The position numbers were made by a program, and so were the translations under genes. Under the pieces are notes generated by a model. That model was given only the letters and a program-made list of their open reading frames with translations, did no database searches and was not told where the DNA came from. Shown in pieces: positions 9,849 to 17,291 of a DNA stretch of 64,000 bases. Source of the stretch: Bacteroidales bacterium (lineage in GTDB: Bacteria > Bacteroidota > Bacteroidia > Bacteroidales > F082); assembly GCA_017427985.1 (NCBI GenBank), contig JAFRRS010000023.1, positions 186,001 through 250,000 of the forward strand, read 5' to 3'. The first letter of the stretch is position 1. The number at the start of each line of letters is the position of its first letter.

Positions 9849-10930
9849 TGGAAATAATTGACAAATTAGAAGCGATTAAAGAGCGTTGGGAAGCGTTGCG
9901 TGAGCAACTCAATGACCCGGAATTGATGAACGACATGAAGCGTTACGTCAAGGTGAACAAGGACTACAAAGACCTTGAGCCTGTGATAGACGCGTTCAAC
10001 CTATACAAGACATATCTCGCAAACATCAGCGAGGCGAAGGAACTGCTGAAGAGTGAGAAGGACGAGGACATGCGCGAGATGGCGCAGGAGGAACTTGACG
10101 AGGCGACTGAGAAAGTGGCGAAACTTGAAGAGGAAATCCGCCTGATGCTCATCCCGAAAGACCCGACCGACGGCAAGAACGCCGTGATGGAAATCCGTGC
10201 AGGAACAGGTGGCGACGAGGCTGCCATCTTCGCGGGCGACCTCTACAGAATGTATCTCAAATTCTGTGAAGCGAAGAATTGGAAAGTCGAAACCGTCGAT
10301 GCTAACGAAGGAACGGCAGGCGGATTCAAGGAGATAGTTTTCAACGTCATCGGCGACGGCGCTTACGGAATCCTGAAATTCGAATCAGGCGTGCATCGCG
10401 TGCAGCGTGTGCCGAAGACGGAGACACAGGGTCGTATCCACACTTCGGCAGCATCAGTCGTTGTTTTGCCTGAAGCAGAAGAATTCGACGTTGAACTCCT
10501 TGACAAAGATATCAAGAAAGAGGTTTATTGCGCGGCGTCAGGACCTGGCGGACAGTGCGTCAACACGACGTACAGCGCGGTGCGTCTCACCCACATCCCT
10601 ACCGGCGTGGTGGTTAGCTGCATCGACGAGCGTTCACAGGCGAAGAACATGGCGAAGGCAATGAAAATCCTGAGAACACGTATCTACGAGGCAGAATACA
10701 ACAAATACATGGAAGAAGTCTGCTCAAAACGTAAGACCATGGTATCTACTGGCGACCGCTCAGCGAAGATCCGCACATACAACTATCCGCAGGGACGCGT
10801 CACCGACCACCGAATCGGATTCACCGTGTATAATCTGACATCGGTAATGGATGGCGATTTGACAGCATTTATTGAGAATCTGCAGATGGCAGAAAACGCG
10901 GAAAGACTTAAAGAAGGATTGGAGGAATAA
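9848..10930 (+). CDS. prfA: Peptide chain release factor 1
   Basis: A 360-residue RF1. It recognises UAA and UAG in the ribosomal A site and triggers peptide release. The catalytic GGQ loop is intact ([19 protein letters not shown]). The preceding region [17 protein letters not shown] corresponds to the stop-recognition domain of class I factors: the codon-recognition tripeptide appears as PKT where E. coli RF1 has PAT, and the SPF tripeptide of RF2 is absent. The N-terminal coiled-coil domain (residues 1-110) is normal. There is no programmed frameshift, which also argues against RF2. The ATG overlaps the purM stop by one base, and the stop overlaps the pyrF start by one base. Confidence 0.95.
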   Translation: MEIIDKLEAIKERWEALREQLNDPELMNDMKRYVKVNKDYKDLEPVIDAFNLYKTYLANISEAKELLKSEKDEDMREMAQEELDEATEKVAKLEEEIRLMLIPKDPTDGKNAVMEIRAGTGGDEAAIFAGDLYRMYLKFCEAKNWKVETVDANEGTAGGFKEIVFNVIGDGAYGILKFESGVHRVQRVPKTETQGRIHTSAASVVVLPEAEEFDVELLDKDIKKEVYCAASGPGGQCVNTTYSAVRLTHIPTGVVVSCIDERSQAKNMAKAMKILRTRIYEAEYNKYMEEVCSKRKTMVSTGDRSAKIRTYNYPQGRVTDHRIGFTVYNLTSVMDGDLTAFIENLQMAENAERLKEGLEE

Positions 10931-11739
10931 TGAATAAACAACAAATTATAAACCAGATTAAAACGAAGAAATCGTTTCTCTGCGTTGGGCTTGATACTGA
11001 TATTAAGAAGATTCCACAGCATTTGCTGAAGGAGGAAGACCCGATTTTTGCGTTTAACAAGGCCATCATCGACGCTACTGCGAAGTATGCCGTCGCTTAC
11101 AAGCCAAACACCGCCTTTTATGAGGTTTATGGCGCGAAAGGATGGGCAAGTCTCGAAAAGACGATCACTTACATCAAGGAGAACTATCCTGAGATTTTCG
11201 TCATCGCTGACGCAAAACGCGGCGACATCGGGAACACTTCTGCCAACTACGCACGCGCATTCTTCGAGACTTTGAAAGCCGACGCCATCACGGTGGCGCC
11301 TTACATGGGCATCGATTCGGTGGAGCCCTTCCTCGGTTTTGAAGACAAATGGGTCATCTTGCTGGCTCTGACATCTAACAAAGGCTCGAAAGACTTCCAA
11401 TATCTCAATGCTGACGGCATGGAGATGTACAAAAACGTCATCATGAAGTCGAAGGAATGGGCGGATGATAATAAGATGATGTACGTGGTTGGCGCGACAC
11501 ATCCTGAAGAACTCGGTGAGATTCGCAAGATGCTGCCTGACCATTTCTTGCTTGTTCCAGGCGTGGGCGCACAAGGTGGCGACTTACAAGCCGTTGCAAA
11601 ATACGGACTTAACAGCCAAGTCGGATTGTTAGTAAACTCGTCAAGAGGAATAATTTATGCTTCAAACGGAGAAGACTTCGCGGAGAGAGCCGCTGAAGAA
11701 GCCATGAAGCTTCAAAAACAGATGGAAGCGTTCTTTTAG
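10930..11739 (+). CDS. pyrF: Orotidine 5'-phosphate decarboxylase (type 2)
   Basis: A 269-residue subfamily 2 OMP decarboxylase, which converts OMP to UMP in the last step of de novo pyrimidine synthesis. The active-site signature is visible as [19 protein letters not shown] (Lys and Asp of the DxKxxD-type motif); the N-terminal [13 protein letters not shown] and the substrate-phosphate loop [12 protein letters not shown] with NSSRGI are also in place. It starts in the prfA stop (TAATG) with a good GGAGG just upstream. Its TAG overlaps the TAA of the convergent thioesterase gene, leaving no space for a terminator. Confidence 0.95.
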   Translation: MNKQQIINQIKTKKSFLCVGLDTDIKKIPQHLLKEEDPIFAFNKAIIDATAKYAVAYKPNTAFYEVYGAKGWASLEKTITYIKENYPEIFVIADAKRGDIGNTSANYARAFFETLKADAITVAPYMGIDSVEPFLGFEDKWVILLALTSNKGSKDFQYLNADGMEMYKNVIMKSKEWADDNKMMYVVGATHPEELGEIRKMLPDHFLLVPGVGAQGGDLQAVAKYGLNSQVGLLVNSSRGIIYASNGEDFAERAAEEAMKLQKQMEAFF

Positions 11740-12131
11740 GATTTGGTTCCAAGAATAAGCTTCTGACCATCGGAGATTTCTTTGGGGATATTTTTCTCGC
11801 GGTCGATGCAAACAATAACGCTGTGACAAACGGTTAAAATCTCGTCTGTCACAGCGTTTTTCAGATATTGACGCATTTTGAAACTCGTGTGCCCCACCTC
11901 GTAAGCCTCTGTCTCACAAACGATTTTGTCGTGAATCCTAACAGGCTTCTTAAAATCGAGTTCTACATGAACGAGCACGAAGTCGAACGTGAGCCAGTTG
12001 ATTTCCTTATTGAAAAGATTCTCGAAATACTGGCTGCGGCCATAGTCAAAGAGGTTGCACTGCGCTCCGTTGTTGACATGGTCAAACGGGTCGAGGTCGC
12101 TCATTCGTATCTGTATAGGGCACGAGAACAT
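11736..12131 (-). CDS. Acyl-CoA thioesterase, hotdog fold (4HBT / YbgC-like)
   Basis: A 131-residue hotdog-fold protein. The N-terminal motif [28 protein letters not shown] is the 4HBT signature, including the catalytic-region Asp and HVNN. Family members hydrolyse acyl-CoA thioesters; the actual substrate cannot be told. It starts one base after the stop of the Omp28-like gene on the same strand, so it probably depends on that promoter. The stop overlaps that of pyrF on the other strand. GTCTGTGACA-like bases at 11818-11860 are coding and not a separate feature. Confidence 0.85.
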   Translation of the reverse strand: MFSCPIQIRMSDLDPFDHVNNGAQCNLFDYGRSQYFENLFNKEINWLTFDFVLVHVELDFKKPVRIHDKIVCETEAYEVGHTSFKMRQYLKNAVTDEILTVCHSVIVCIDREKNIPKEISDGQKLILGTKS

Positions 12132-12132
12132 A

Positions 12133-13887
12133 TTAGTGTGCTATCGTCACTTTCTTTGTAACAACATTTCCTTCGTTTGTGATGGCTCTCACCACATAAA
12201 CGCCGTTGCCAAATGCTGCCACGTCGACTGATGTTTTCTCTGAGCCTTCAACAACCAAGACTCTCTGTCCCAATGAGTTGTAAATCTCAACGATGCTAAC
12301 GTTCTCACCGTCAACATAAATCTTGTTGTTGGCAGGGTTAGGATAAATAACAAGACCCGAGGCTGAAATGTCACCAGTCATGTCAGGCTTCTTGTTAATT
12401 GAGAATAGATGCGATGCCATTGAGCCAAAATCGCCATCGCCCTCGATGATTCTGTTTCCAGCAGCGTCTTTGATGTAATAATAACCTTCGCCATAGTTGC
12501 AGCAGATGCCGTTTCCATTAGAGTCGAAGATTCTGAAAAGATAGCATTCGTCAGCAGGCAAGTTGTTGATATTCTCCACATTAGGCTGTGTTGAACCCGA
12601 GCCCATAAGATGCTGATAAGGACCTCCTGATGCTACTACAGCACCTGTTGAGTTAATGATATTCCATGTAATCTGCTCTCCAAACTGATCCTGAATGATA
12701 TAAAGCTTAACATTTGTTGTCTCCTCTTCAATTTCCACTTCTGCCCATTCATAGCATTCTGCGGCGAATTCAAAAGAACGTTCGTATGCCTCTCCATTTA
12801 CTTCAGTAATGTTGAGAGTTCCGACAAATGTTCCGAAAGGAATCTCCAAATCAAACTCGAGCTTGACCTTATCGCCCGAAGCGAGCTCGCCTGTCCATTC
12901 ATAATCTTGGCTTGAGCCTTCAACTTCAGCCGTATATTTCATAGATGTGATAGTCTCAGTTCCGATGTTAGCCAACTCATATCTGAATGACTTCACGTGG
13001 CTGCATGACGCTTCCAGAACCTGTTCTGTACTCAAAATTGATGGATAGATAGGCTGGTCGGTTAGTGTAGTCTTTTCAAGTTCGCATGCTGTCAAGATAG
13101 GACGTGTAGGTGTTCCCTGATACCTTTCAGCGACCCATGCGAGGAAGATGATATGGTCAAGGACGACGTCGACACCGTTAGGGTTGCCTATGACTTCCGG
13201 AATCTGATATTCATAAGTCTTAGTAACCAAAGTGCCTGCCGTTGTTGGAGAAATAGCCTCGCCCCATGTTGGTGTGACGATGTCACGAAGGATGTGCATG
13301 TGCACATACTGACCATTAAGCCATTGTGTCGGGTTGTAGTTGCCGTAGTCAGACTGTGAGCCGAGGATACTATCCTGAAGCATCGCAACTGTCAGATAAT
13401 TCTCGTTAGCGGTGCTGTTTCCTGTATAATATACCTCAACAGTGATTGTTGCCACTCTTGTTTCAGGGTTGATTCTTGCGACACCTGCGACATTGCATTC
13501 TGATGCTTGAGCCAACTGCTGAGTTGCAAGGCCTGACCATGCGCTACGGTTCTGTCCCGCCGACGTTGAACGGTTCACCACTCCAGACGGGAAGCCATCA
13601 ACCGAGAAACCGCCCAAAATTGAAGCAGAGACTGAGGTGTTGAAGTTAGGATACGATGTTGGGGCATAACCGCCTGAATGCACGTTGATAGCCCAGACAC
13701 GGCCAGGATTGGCTGCCATAATCTGGTTGGCGATACGGTGACCGTCGGTGCAGTAGCCGCAGTTACGGCCTGTGAATTCCTCAAGGATAACATTTCTGTT
13801 GGCCGGTTCCGTTGATACATATTGCTGTGCTTTTACTGTAATTGACAAAGCTAGCAATGAAATCAAAGCGAATGTAAATTTTTTCAT
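12133..13887 (-). CDS. Omp28-family protein with T9SS sorting domain
   Basis: A 584-residue secreted protein. A signal peptide (MKKFTFALISLLALSITVKAQ) is followed by an Omp28-like domain with EEFTGRNCGYCTDGHRIANQI, a thioredoxin-like fold keeping a CxxC pair near residue 45. Beta-rich segments follow (about residues 280-480), one with CYLFRIFDSNGNGICCNYGEGYY. The C-terminal T9SS type A domain begins at LVIYPNPANNKIYV and ends KKVTIAH. Omp28 was described as an outer-membrane protein of Porphyromonas; the CxxC suggests a redox or chaperone-like role, but this is not established. It leads a two-gene unit with the thioesterase. Confidence 0.88.
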   Translation of the reverse strand: MKKFTFALISLLALSITVKAQQYVSTEPANRNVILEEFTGRNCGYCTDGHRIANQIMAANPGRVWAINVHSGGYAPTSYPNFNTSVSASILGGFSVDGFPSGVVNRSTSAGQNRSAWSGLATQQLAQASECNVAGVARINPETRVATITVEVYYTGNSTANENYLTVAMLQDSILGSQSDYGNYNPTQWLNGQYVHMHILRDIVTPTWGEAISPTTAGTLVTKTYEYQIPEVIGNPNGVDVVLDHIIFLAWVAERYQGTPTRPILTACELEKTTLTDQPIYPSILSTEQVLEASCSHVKSFRYELANIGTETITSMKYTAEVEGSSQDYEWTGELASGDKVKLEFDLEIPFGTFVGTLNITEVNGEAYERSFEFAAECYEWAEVEIEEETTNVKLYIIQDQFGEQITWNIINSTGAVVASGGPYQHLMGSGSTQPNVENINNLPADECYLFRIFDSNGNGICCNYGEGYYYIKDAAGNRIIEGDGDFGSMASHLFSINKKPDMTGDISASGLVIYPNPANNKIYVDGENVSIVEIYNSLGQRVLVVEGSEKTSVDVAAFGNGVYVVRAITNEGNVVTKKVTIAH

Positions 13888-13922
13888 AGTGCTATTTTTA
13901 GTTAATAATAAATTTCAACCTT

Positions 13923-13931
13923 GCAAAGATA
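13923..13931 (-). promoter_or_regulatory. -7 box (TATCTTTGC) for the Omp28-like gene
   Basis: On the minus strand the bases read TATCTTTGC, a strong TAnnTTTG match, 36 nt before the start codon at 13887. A clear -33 TTTG is not evident because the ilvE terminator occupies that space. Confidence 0.6.
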
Positions 13932-13941
13932 TAAAAAAAAC

Positions 13942-13976
13942 GAGAAACACGCCACTAAAAAAATGACGTGTTTCTC
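13942..13976 (-). terminator. Rho-independent terminator of ilvE
   Basis: Ten-nt arms (GAGAAACACG and CGTGTTTCTC) with a 15-nt loop lie 22 nt past the ilvE stop. On the minus strand they are followed by a run of eight T residues, which leads directly into the Omp28 promoter. Confidence 0.8.
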
Positions 13977-13997
13977 AAAAAACTATTTCATCAAAGT

Positions 13998-15020
13998 TTA
14001 TATCTCAACGATGGTGTTCCAGCCGAACTCATCTTTTTCAAGACCTGTCTGGATGCCACGGAGTTTGTTGTACAATTTCTGGCTCCATGGACCTGGTTTG
14101 CCATCACCGAATGTGTATGATTTGCCTGTTTCAGGGTCGTCGATGCGTGAGATAGGGCTGATGACGGCTGCTGTGCCGCATGCGCCTGCCTCTTCGAATG
14201 TAGCGAGTTCCTCTTCTGCCACCGGACGACGCTCCACCTTCATGCCGAGAGTCTCAGCAATCTGCATCAAGCTCTTGTTGGTGATTGAAGGAAGGATTGA
14301 AGTTGACTGTGGAGTGATGTATGTGTTGTCTTTCACTGCGAAGAAGTTAGCTGCGCCAGCCTCGTCGATATATTTCTTCTCTTTTGCGTCGAGATAGAAT
14401 TCGCAAGCATACTGGCCGCCGTGGCAAGCCTCGACGTGAGCGCGTAATGATGCCGCATAGTTGCCGCCGACTTTGTAGACACCGGTTCCGAGAGGAGCTG
14501 AACGGTCGTATTTGCGTGTGATGACGTATGGGTTGGCCTGGAAGCCGCCTTTGAAATATGGTCCGACAGGTGTTGCGAACACGATGAACAGATATTCGTC
14601 AGCAGGTTTAACACCAACGCGTGCGCCTGTACCGATAATCAACGGACGGAGGTACAATGAAGCGCCGCTCTCATATGTAGGGATGAATTCCTTGTTGAGC
14701 TGCACGCATTTTATCATGGCTTCCTCAAATTTCTCCATTGGGAAACGAGGCATGCAGATGCCGTCGCATGACGACTGCAAACGTTTGGCGTTCTCGTCGA
14801 GACGGAAGATGCGCACTTTGCCGTCAGCACCGCGGTGAGCCTTCAAGCCTTCGAAAGCCTCCTGGCCGTAGTGCAAGCATGTAGCAGCCATGTGAATGTT
14901 GATTGTTGTCTCTGAGCAGTACTCTAACTCGCCCCATTCGCCGTTCTTGTAATAGCAACGGACGTTGTAATTTGTTGGATAGTAACCAAATGGGAGTGAT
15001 CCCCAATCGATGTTTTGCAT
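13998..15020 (-). CDS. ilvE: Branched-chain amino acid aminotransferase
   Basis: A 340-residue fold-type IV PLP enzyme that transfers the amino group between glutamate and the keto acids of leucine, isoleucine and valine. The PLP lysine sits in GVYKVGGNYAASLRA. HYGQEAFEGLKA and RIFRLDENAKRLQSSC are the N-terminal family motifs, and YIDEAGAANFFAV and GTAAVISPI form the cofactor pocket. The size is that of class II BCATs. It is a single-gene unit, with its own -7 box upstream and a terminator downstream. Confidence 0.95.
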   Translation of the reverse strand: MQNIDWGSLPFGYYPTNYNVRCYYKNGEWGELEYCSETTINIHMAATCLHYGQEAFEGLKAHRGADGKVRIFRLDENAKRLQSSCDGICMPRFPMEKFEEAMIKCVQLNKEFIPTYESGASLYLRPLIIGTGARVGVKPADEYLFIVFATPVGPYFKGGFQANPYVITRKYDRSAPLGTGVYKVGGNYAASLRAHVEACHGGQYACEFYLDAKEKKYIDEAGAANFFAVKDNTYITPQSTSILPSITNKSLMQIAETLGMKVERRPVAEEELATFEEAGACGTAAVISPISRIDDPETGKSYTFGDGKPGPWSQKLYNKLRGIQTGLEKDEFGWNTIVEI

Positions 15021-15066
15021 GATATTTTTTATTTAATGTTAATATTTTTTGTCGTTTTCCTGGATT

Positions 15067-15075
15067 GCAAAGATA
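15067..15075 (-). promoter_or_regulatory. -7 box (TATCTTTGC) for ilvE
   Basis: The minus strand reads TTTG, then about 17 nt, then TATCTTTGC, fitting the Bacteroidota -33/-7 pattern. It lies 46 nt upstream of the ilvE ATG. Confidence 0.7.
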
Positions 15076-15129
15076 CAAATTTTTATTATATCAAAAAAAT
15101 TTTGTTTAATTTTGTTGAAATGTATGAAT

Positions 15130-15912
15130 TCAAATCTTGTCAGCCTCTTGTTTCTTCATCAGCTCATCCAGCTTCCTCTCAATCTCTCTCAGCTGTCGCT
15201 TGACATCATCGTTGTTATCCTCAACCATCGCATCGACAAAAACAGAGTTTATCAATGACAATCCAAGAATACCTATACAGAACAGCTGAAGGCAGAAATA
15301 AAGCCTCGACAATGCGGCAATTCCCGGCGAAGTCGCCATGTTGATGGAATCTGGGATCTCGTACCATCCTTCAACAGTAATAATCCTGAAGACCGTATAA
15401 ACCGATTCAAGCGGAGAGCCGAAATACTGCGGCACGACATTCTTATAAAGGCTGCAGTTTATCAGTCCGAAAATCAACACCAGAAGCAGGAACAGAAGAA
15501 TCACAGCCCACGACTGGTGTATCGCACGGATAAGTCCGCGCCAGAGCTTGTCGATATTTCTAATAAAATGGAACAGCCTGAAAAACCTCACCACACGGAA
15601 CAGTCGCAGCACCAACAGTATAGACAAATCATACATGTCCAAATCGACGAACAGCATCACTATCGTTGGAATCGACAGGACGACGAGCAATCCATCAAGT
15701 TTGTTCCAAGGGTCATGCCAATAATCGTGCCATCCGTATTCAAGGAGCTTGACCGCCATCTCGACAGCGAAAAACAGCGTGCAGGTGATGTCAAGAAAAA
15801 CGAGGGCGTTGTCTTTGTAATTCGATTCAAGCAAAAACGTCACAATGGCATACAGCACAATCACCGCGGTGATTATTTTGTCATTGAGGAAGATCTTTTT
15901 CAAAGAGTTCAT
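15130..15912 (-). CDS. One-repeat voltage-gated cation channel (bacterial NaV/CaV type)
   Basis: A 260-residue six-helix channel subunit, the size of NaChBac-type channels, which form tetramers in the inner membrane. S1 lies near residues 13-29. S4 (LRLFRVVRFFRLFHFIRNI) has arginines at 103, 106, 109 and 112, the three-residue spacing of a voltage sensor. The pore loop (VYTVFRIITVEGWYEIP) gives the filter TVEGW at 179-183, with Glu181 as the selectivity glutamate and Gly182 where sodium channels have Ser. S6 is at about 205-228. The end (DDVKRQLREIERKLDELMKKQ) is a predicted coiled coil, as in the C-terminal bundle of NaChBac relatives. The glycine favours calcium permeation by comparison with known channels, but this is inference. 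Its neighbours give no functional hint. Confidence 0.88.
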   Translation of the reverse strand: MNSLKKIFLNDKIITAVIVLYAIVTFLLESNYKDNALVFLDITCTLFFAVEMAVKLLEYGWHDYWHDPWNKLDGLLVVLSIPTIVMLFVDLDMYDLSILLVLRLFRVVRFFRLFHFIRNIDKLWRGLIRAIHQSWAVILLFLLLVLIFGLINCSLYKNVVPQYFGSPLESVYTVFRIITVEGWYEIPDSINMATSPGIAALSRLYFCLQLFCIGILGLSLINSVFVDAMVEDNNDDVKRQLREIERKLDELMKKQEADKI

Positions 15913-15932
15913 ATTATTATTTTTAGTAAAGT

Positions 15933-15959
15933 GTCATTTGGAACGAAGGGAGGAGTCTC
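15933..15959. repeat. Degenerate copy of the GTCATTTCGAG-type interspersed repeat
   Basis: The bases GTCATTTGGAACGAAGGGAG, then GAGTCTC, resemble the repeat at 49763 (GTCATTTCGAGCGGAACGAAG) and the inverted copy inside murB. It lies in the 104-nt space between the ion-channel start and the methyltransferase stop. Confidence 0.5.
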
Positions 15960-16016
15960 TAAACAAGTGTTTCCACAGATAATGCTCTTCGATTCCGTAT
16001 TGGTCGAGCAAATCTT

Positions 16017-17120
16017 TTATTTTTTTGCAATTGATTCTTTATCAACAGGTTTATCGGATTTTCTTCCGACGAGAAGAACGTTTTTCGGCGTGTTGTCGAT
16101 TTCGATAAACTCCATGACTTGTGTTTTGTAGCCGCAATATTCCAACACCAACGCGCGAACCGCATCCGTTATCATAACCGCCTGACGTTCAAGGAAGATA
16201 CCGAAACGTGTCATCGCGTCCGTTTTGCCCGATTTCTCCATCTCACGTCGGATCTGCTTGTGGCAGCACGGCGCGCAGATTATCAGTTTGGCGTTGTTAC
16301 GGATACCTTTTAATATAGCGTCGTCAGTAGCTGTATCGCAGGCATGGAGGGCGATTAACACATCTAGTTTTGATGGTTTGTATTCATCGATGGAATTCTG
16401 CACGAAATGAATTGTTGAGACGCACGGCCGTGCGTCTTTACATTTTTCAATTATATCATTGATTTTCAGCACTAATTCCTTACGAATCTCCACTCCTTCC
16501 ATTATGATTATCTTGTCGTAAAGCGTTGTCAAGTATTCGTACAGGGCAAACGTCAGGTAACCCTTGCCCGCGCCCATATCGGCGATGTGAATCTCGCCGT
16601 CGAACTTGGTCTGGCGCATCACGCCGTCGACGATTTCAACGTATTTGCATATCTGTTTGAACTTGTGCTGCATGTCGGCCATGACCTTGCCCTCGCGCGT
16701 GGTCAGACCGAGCAGGTACCACCAAGGCTTCGACGGGTCGATGAGACGTTGTTTCTCATGGTCGTGACTCAAATCCTGCGTGCGTTGTTCCTTCACGGGC
16801 TTGCACATGAAAGTGGGCTTGCCTTTCTTGCTGACAAGCAGCGTCACGTCTTCAGTCAAGGTGAAAAGTGACACGTTCTGAAACACTTCCGGGACCAGCC
16901 CCCTCACCTGCCCCATCATCTGGGCAGCATCGAAATTCTTCGTCTCGTCGCGGCGCTCATAGCGATAGACGAATTGGTACATCTTGTTGTTTTTCAACAA
17001 AACAGGCTTGATGTAAACGTTTCTCAACTCATTGTTTTTCAAAACAGGTTTTGAAAGCGTCATTTTTATTATTGTGCCGTCCTTCAACGAATTTTCAAGC
17101 TTCCCAAAGAATCTTTCCAT
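16017..17120 (-). CDS. METTL25/RRNAD1-like SAM-dependent methyltransferase
   Basis: A class I methyltransferase of the Methyltransf_32 type. An N-terminal domain of about 170 residues precedes motif I (IHIADMGAGKGYLTFAL). Later motifs ALHACDTATDDAI and CAPCCHKQ are typical of the METTL25/RRNAD1 group. The substrate is unknown. Start: ATG 17120 is preferred (367 residues). The longer frame starts at 17147, but that ATG lies upstream of and overlaps a -7 promoter box, so a transcript from this promoter would not include it. Codons for KDARPCVST (16414-16441) come from an inserted 28-nt palindrome, placed between a helix and a strand after the SAM-binding core; the frame is unbroken. Confidence 0.82.
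   Translation of the reverse strand: MERFFGKLENSLKDGTIIKMTLSKPVLKNNELRNVYIKPVLLKNNKMYQFVYRYERRDETKNFDAAQMMGQVRGLVPEVFQNVSLFTLTEDVTLLVSKKGKPTFMCKPVKEQRTQDLSHDHEKQRLIDPSKPWWYLLGLTTREGKVMADMQHKFKQICKYVEIVDGVMRQTKFDGEIHIADMGAGKGYLTFALYEYLTTLYDKIIIMEGVEIRKELVLKINDIIEKCKDARPCVSTIHFVQNSIDEYKPSKLDVLIALHACDTATDDAILKGIRNNAKLIICAPCCHKQIRREMEKSGKTDAMTRFGIFLERQAVMITDAVRALVLEYCGYKTQVMEFIEIDNTPKNVLLVGRKSDKPVDKESIAKK
16414..16441. repeat. 28-nt palindromic element, copy 2 (core ACGGCCGT), inside coding sequence
   Basis: The arms GTTGAGACGC and GCGTCTTTAC surround the self-complementary core ACGGCCGT. It is read on the minus strand as KDARPCVST within the methyltransferase. The same core and reading phase occur in pyrK at 38205. 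Confidence 0.9.
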
Positions 17121-17135
17121 CAGAATTTCATTTTT

Positions 17136-17144
17136 GCAAAAATA
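17136..17144 (-). promoter_or_regulatory. -7 box (TATTTTTGC) for the methyltransferase gene
   Basis: A TAnnTTTG match on the minus strand. Transcription should begin near 17129, leaving a leader of about 9 nt before ATG 17120. This decides the start codon against the upstream ATG at 17147. Confidence 0.55.
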
Positions 17145-17211
17145 CAAATTTTCTTTACAAGTGACATTTTGGCAGAATGAAATATTTCGGAATGGTTTTT
17201 GATTAGTTAGT

Positions 17212-17269
17212 CAGTTGTTCAGTTAAACCGGGCATTAAAAAACTGAATAACTGATTAACTGAACAACTG
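17212..17269. repeat. Perfect 15-bp inverted repeat between divergent genes
   Basis: The arms CAGTTGTTCAGTTAA (17212-17226) and TTAACTGAACAACTG (17255-17269) are exact inverses with a 28-nt spacer. The repeat lies between the methyltransferase and htpG starts, 22 nt before the htpG ATG. An operator or a leader hairpin for htpG are both possible. Confidence 0.7.
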
Positions 17270-17291
17270 AATAATTTAAAAGATTAAAGAT

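Noticed and set aside
10783..11574. 263-codon open frame opposite prfA and pyrF
   Set aside because: Both plus-strand genes show intact catalytic motifs; the opposite frame has no recognisable protein features.
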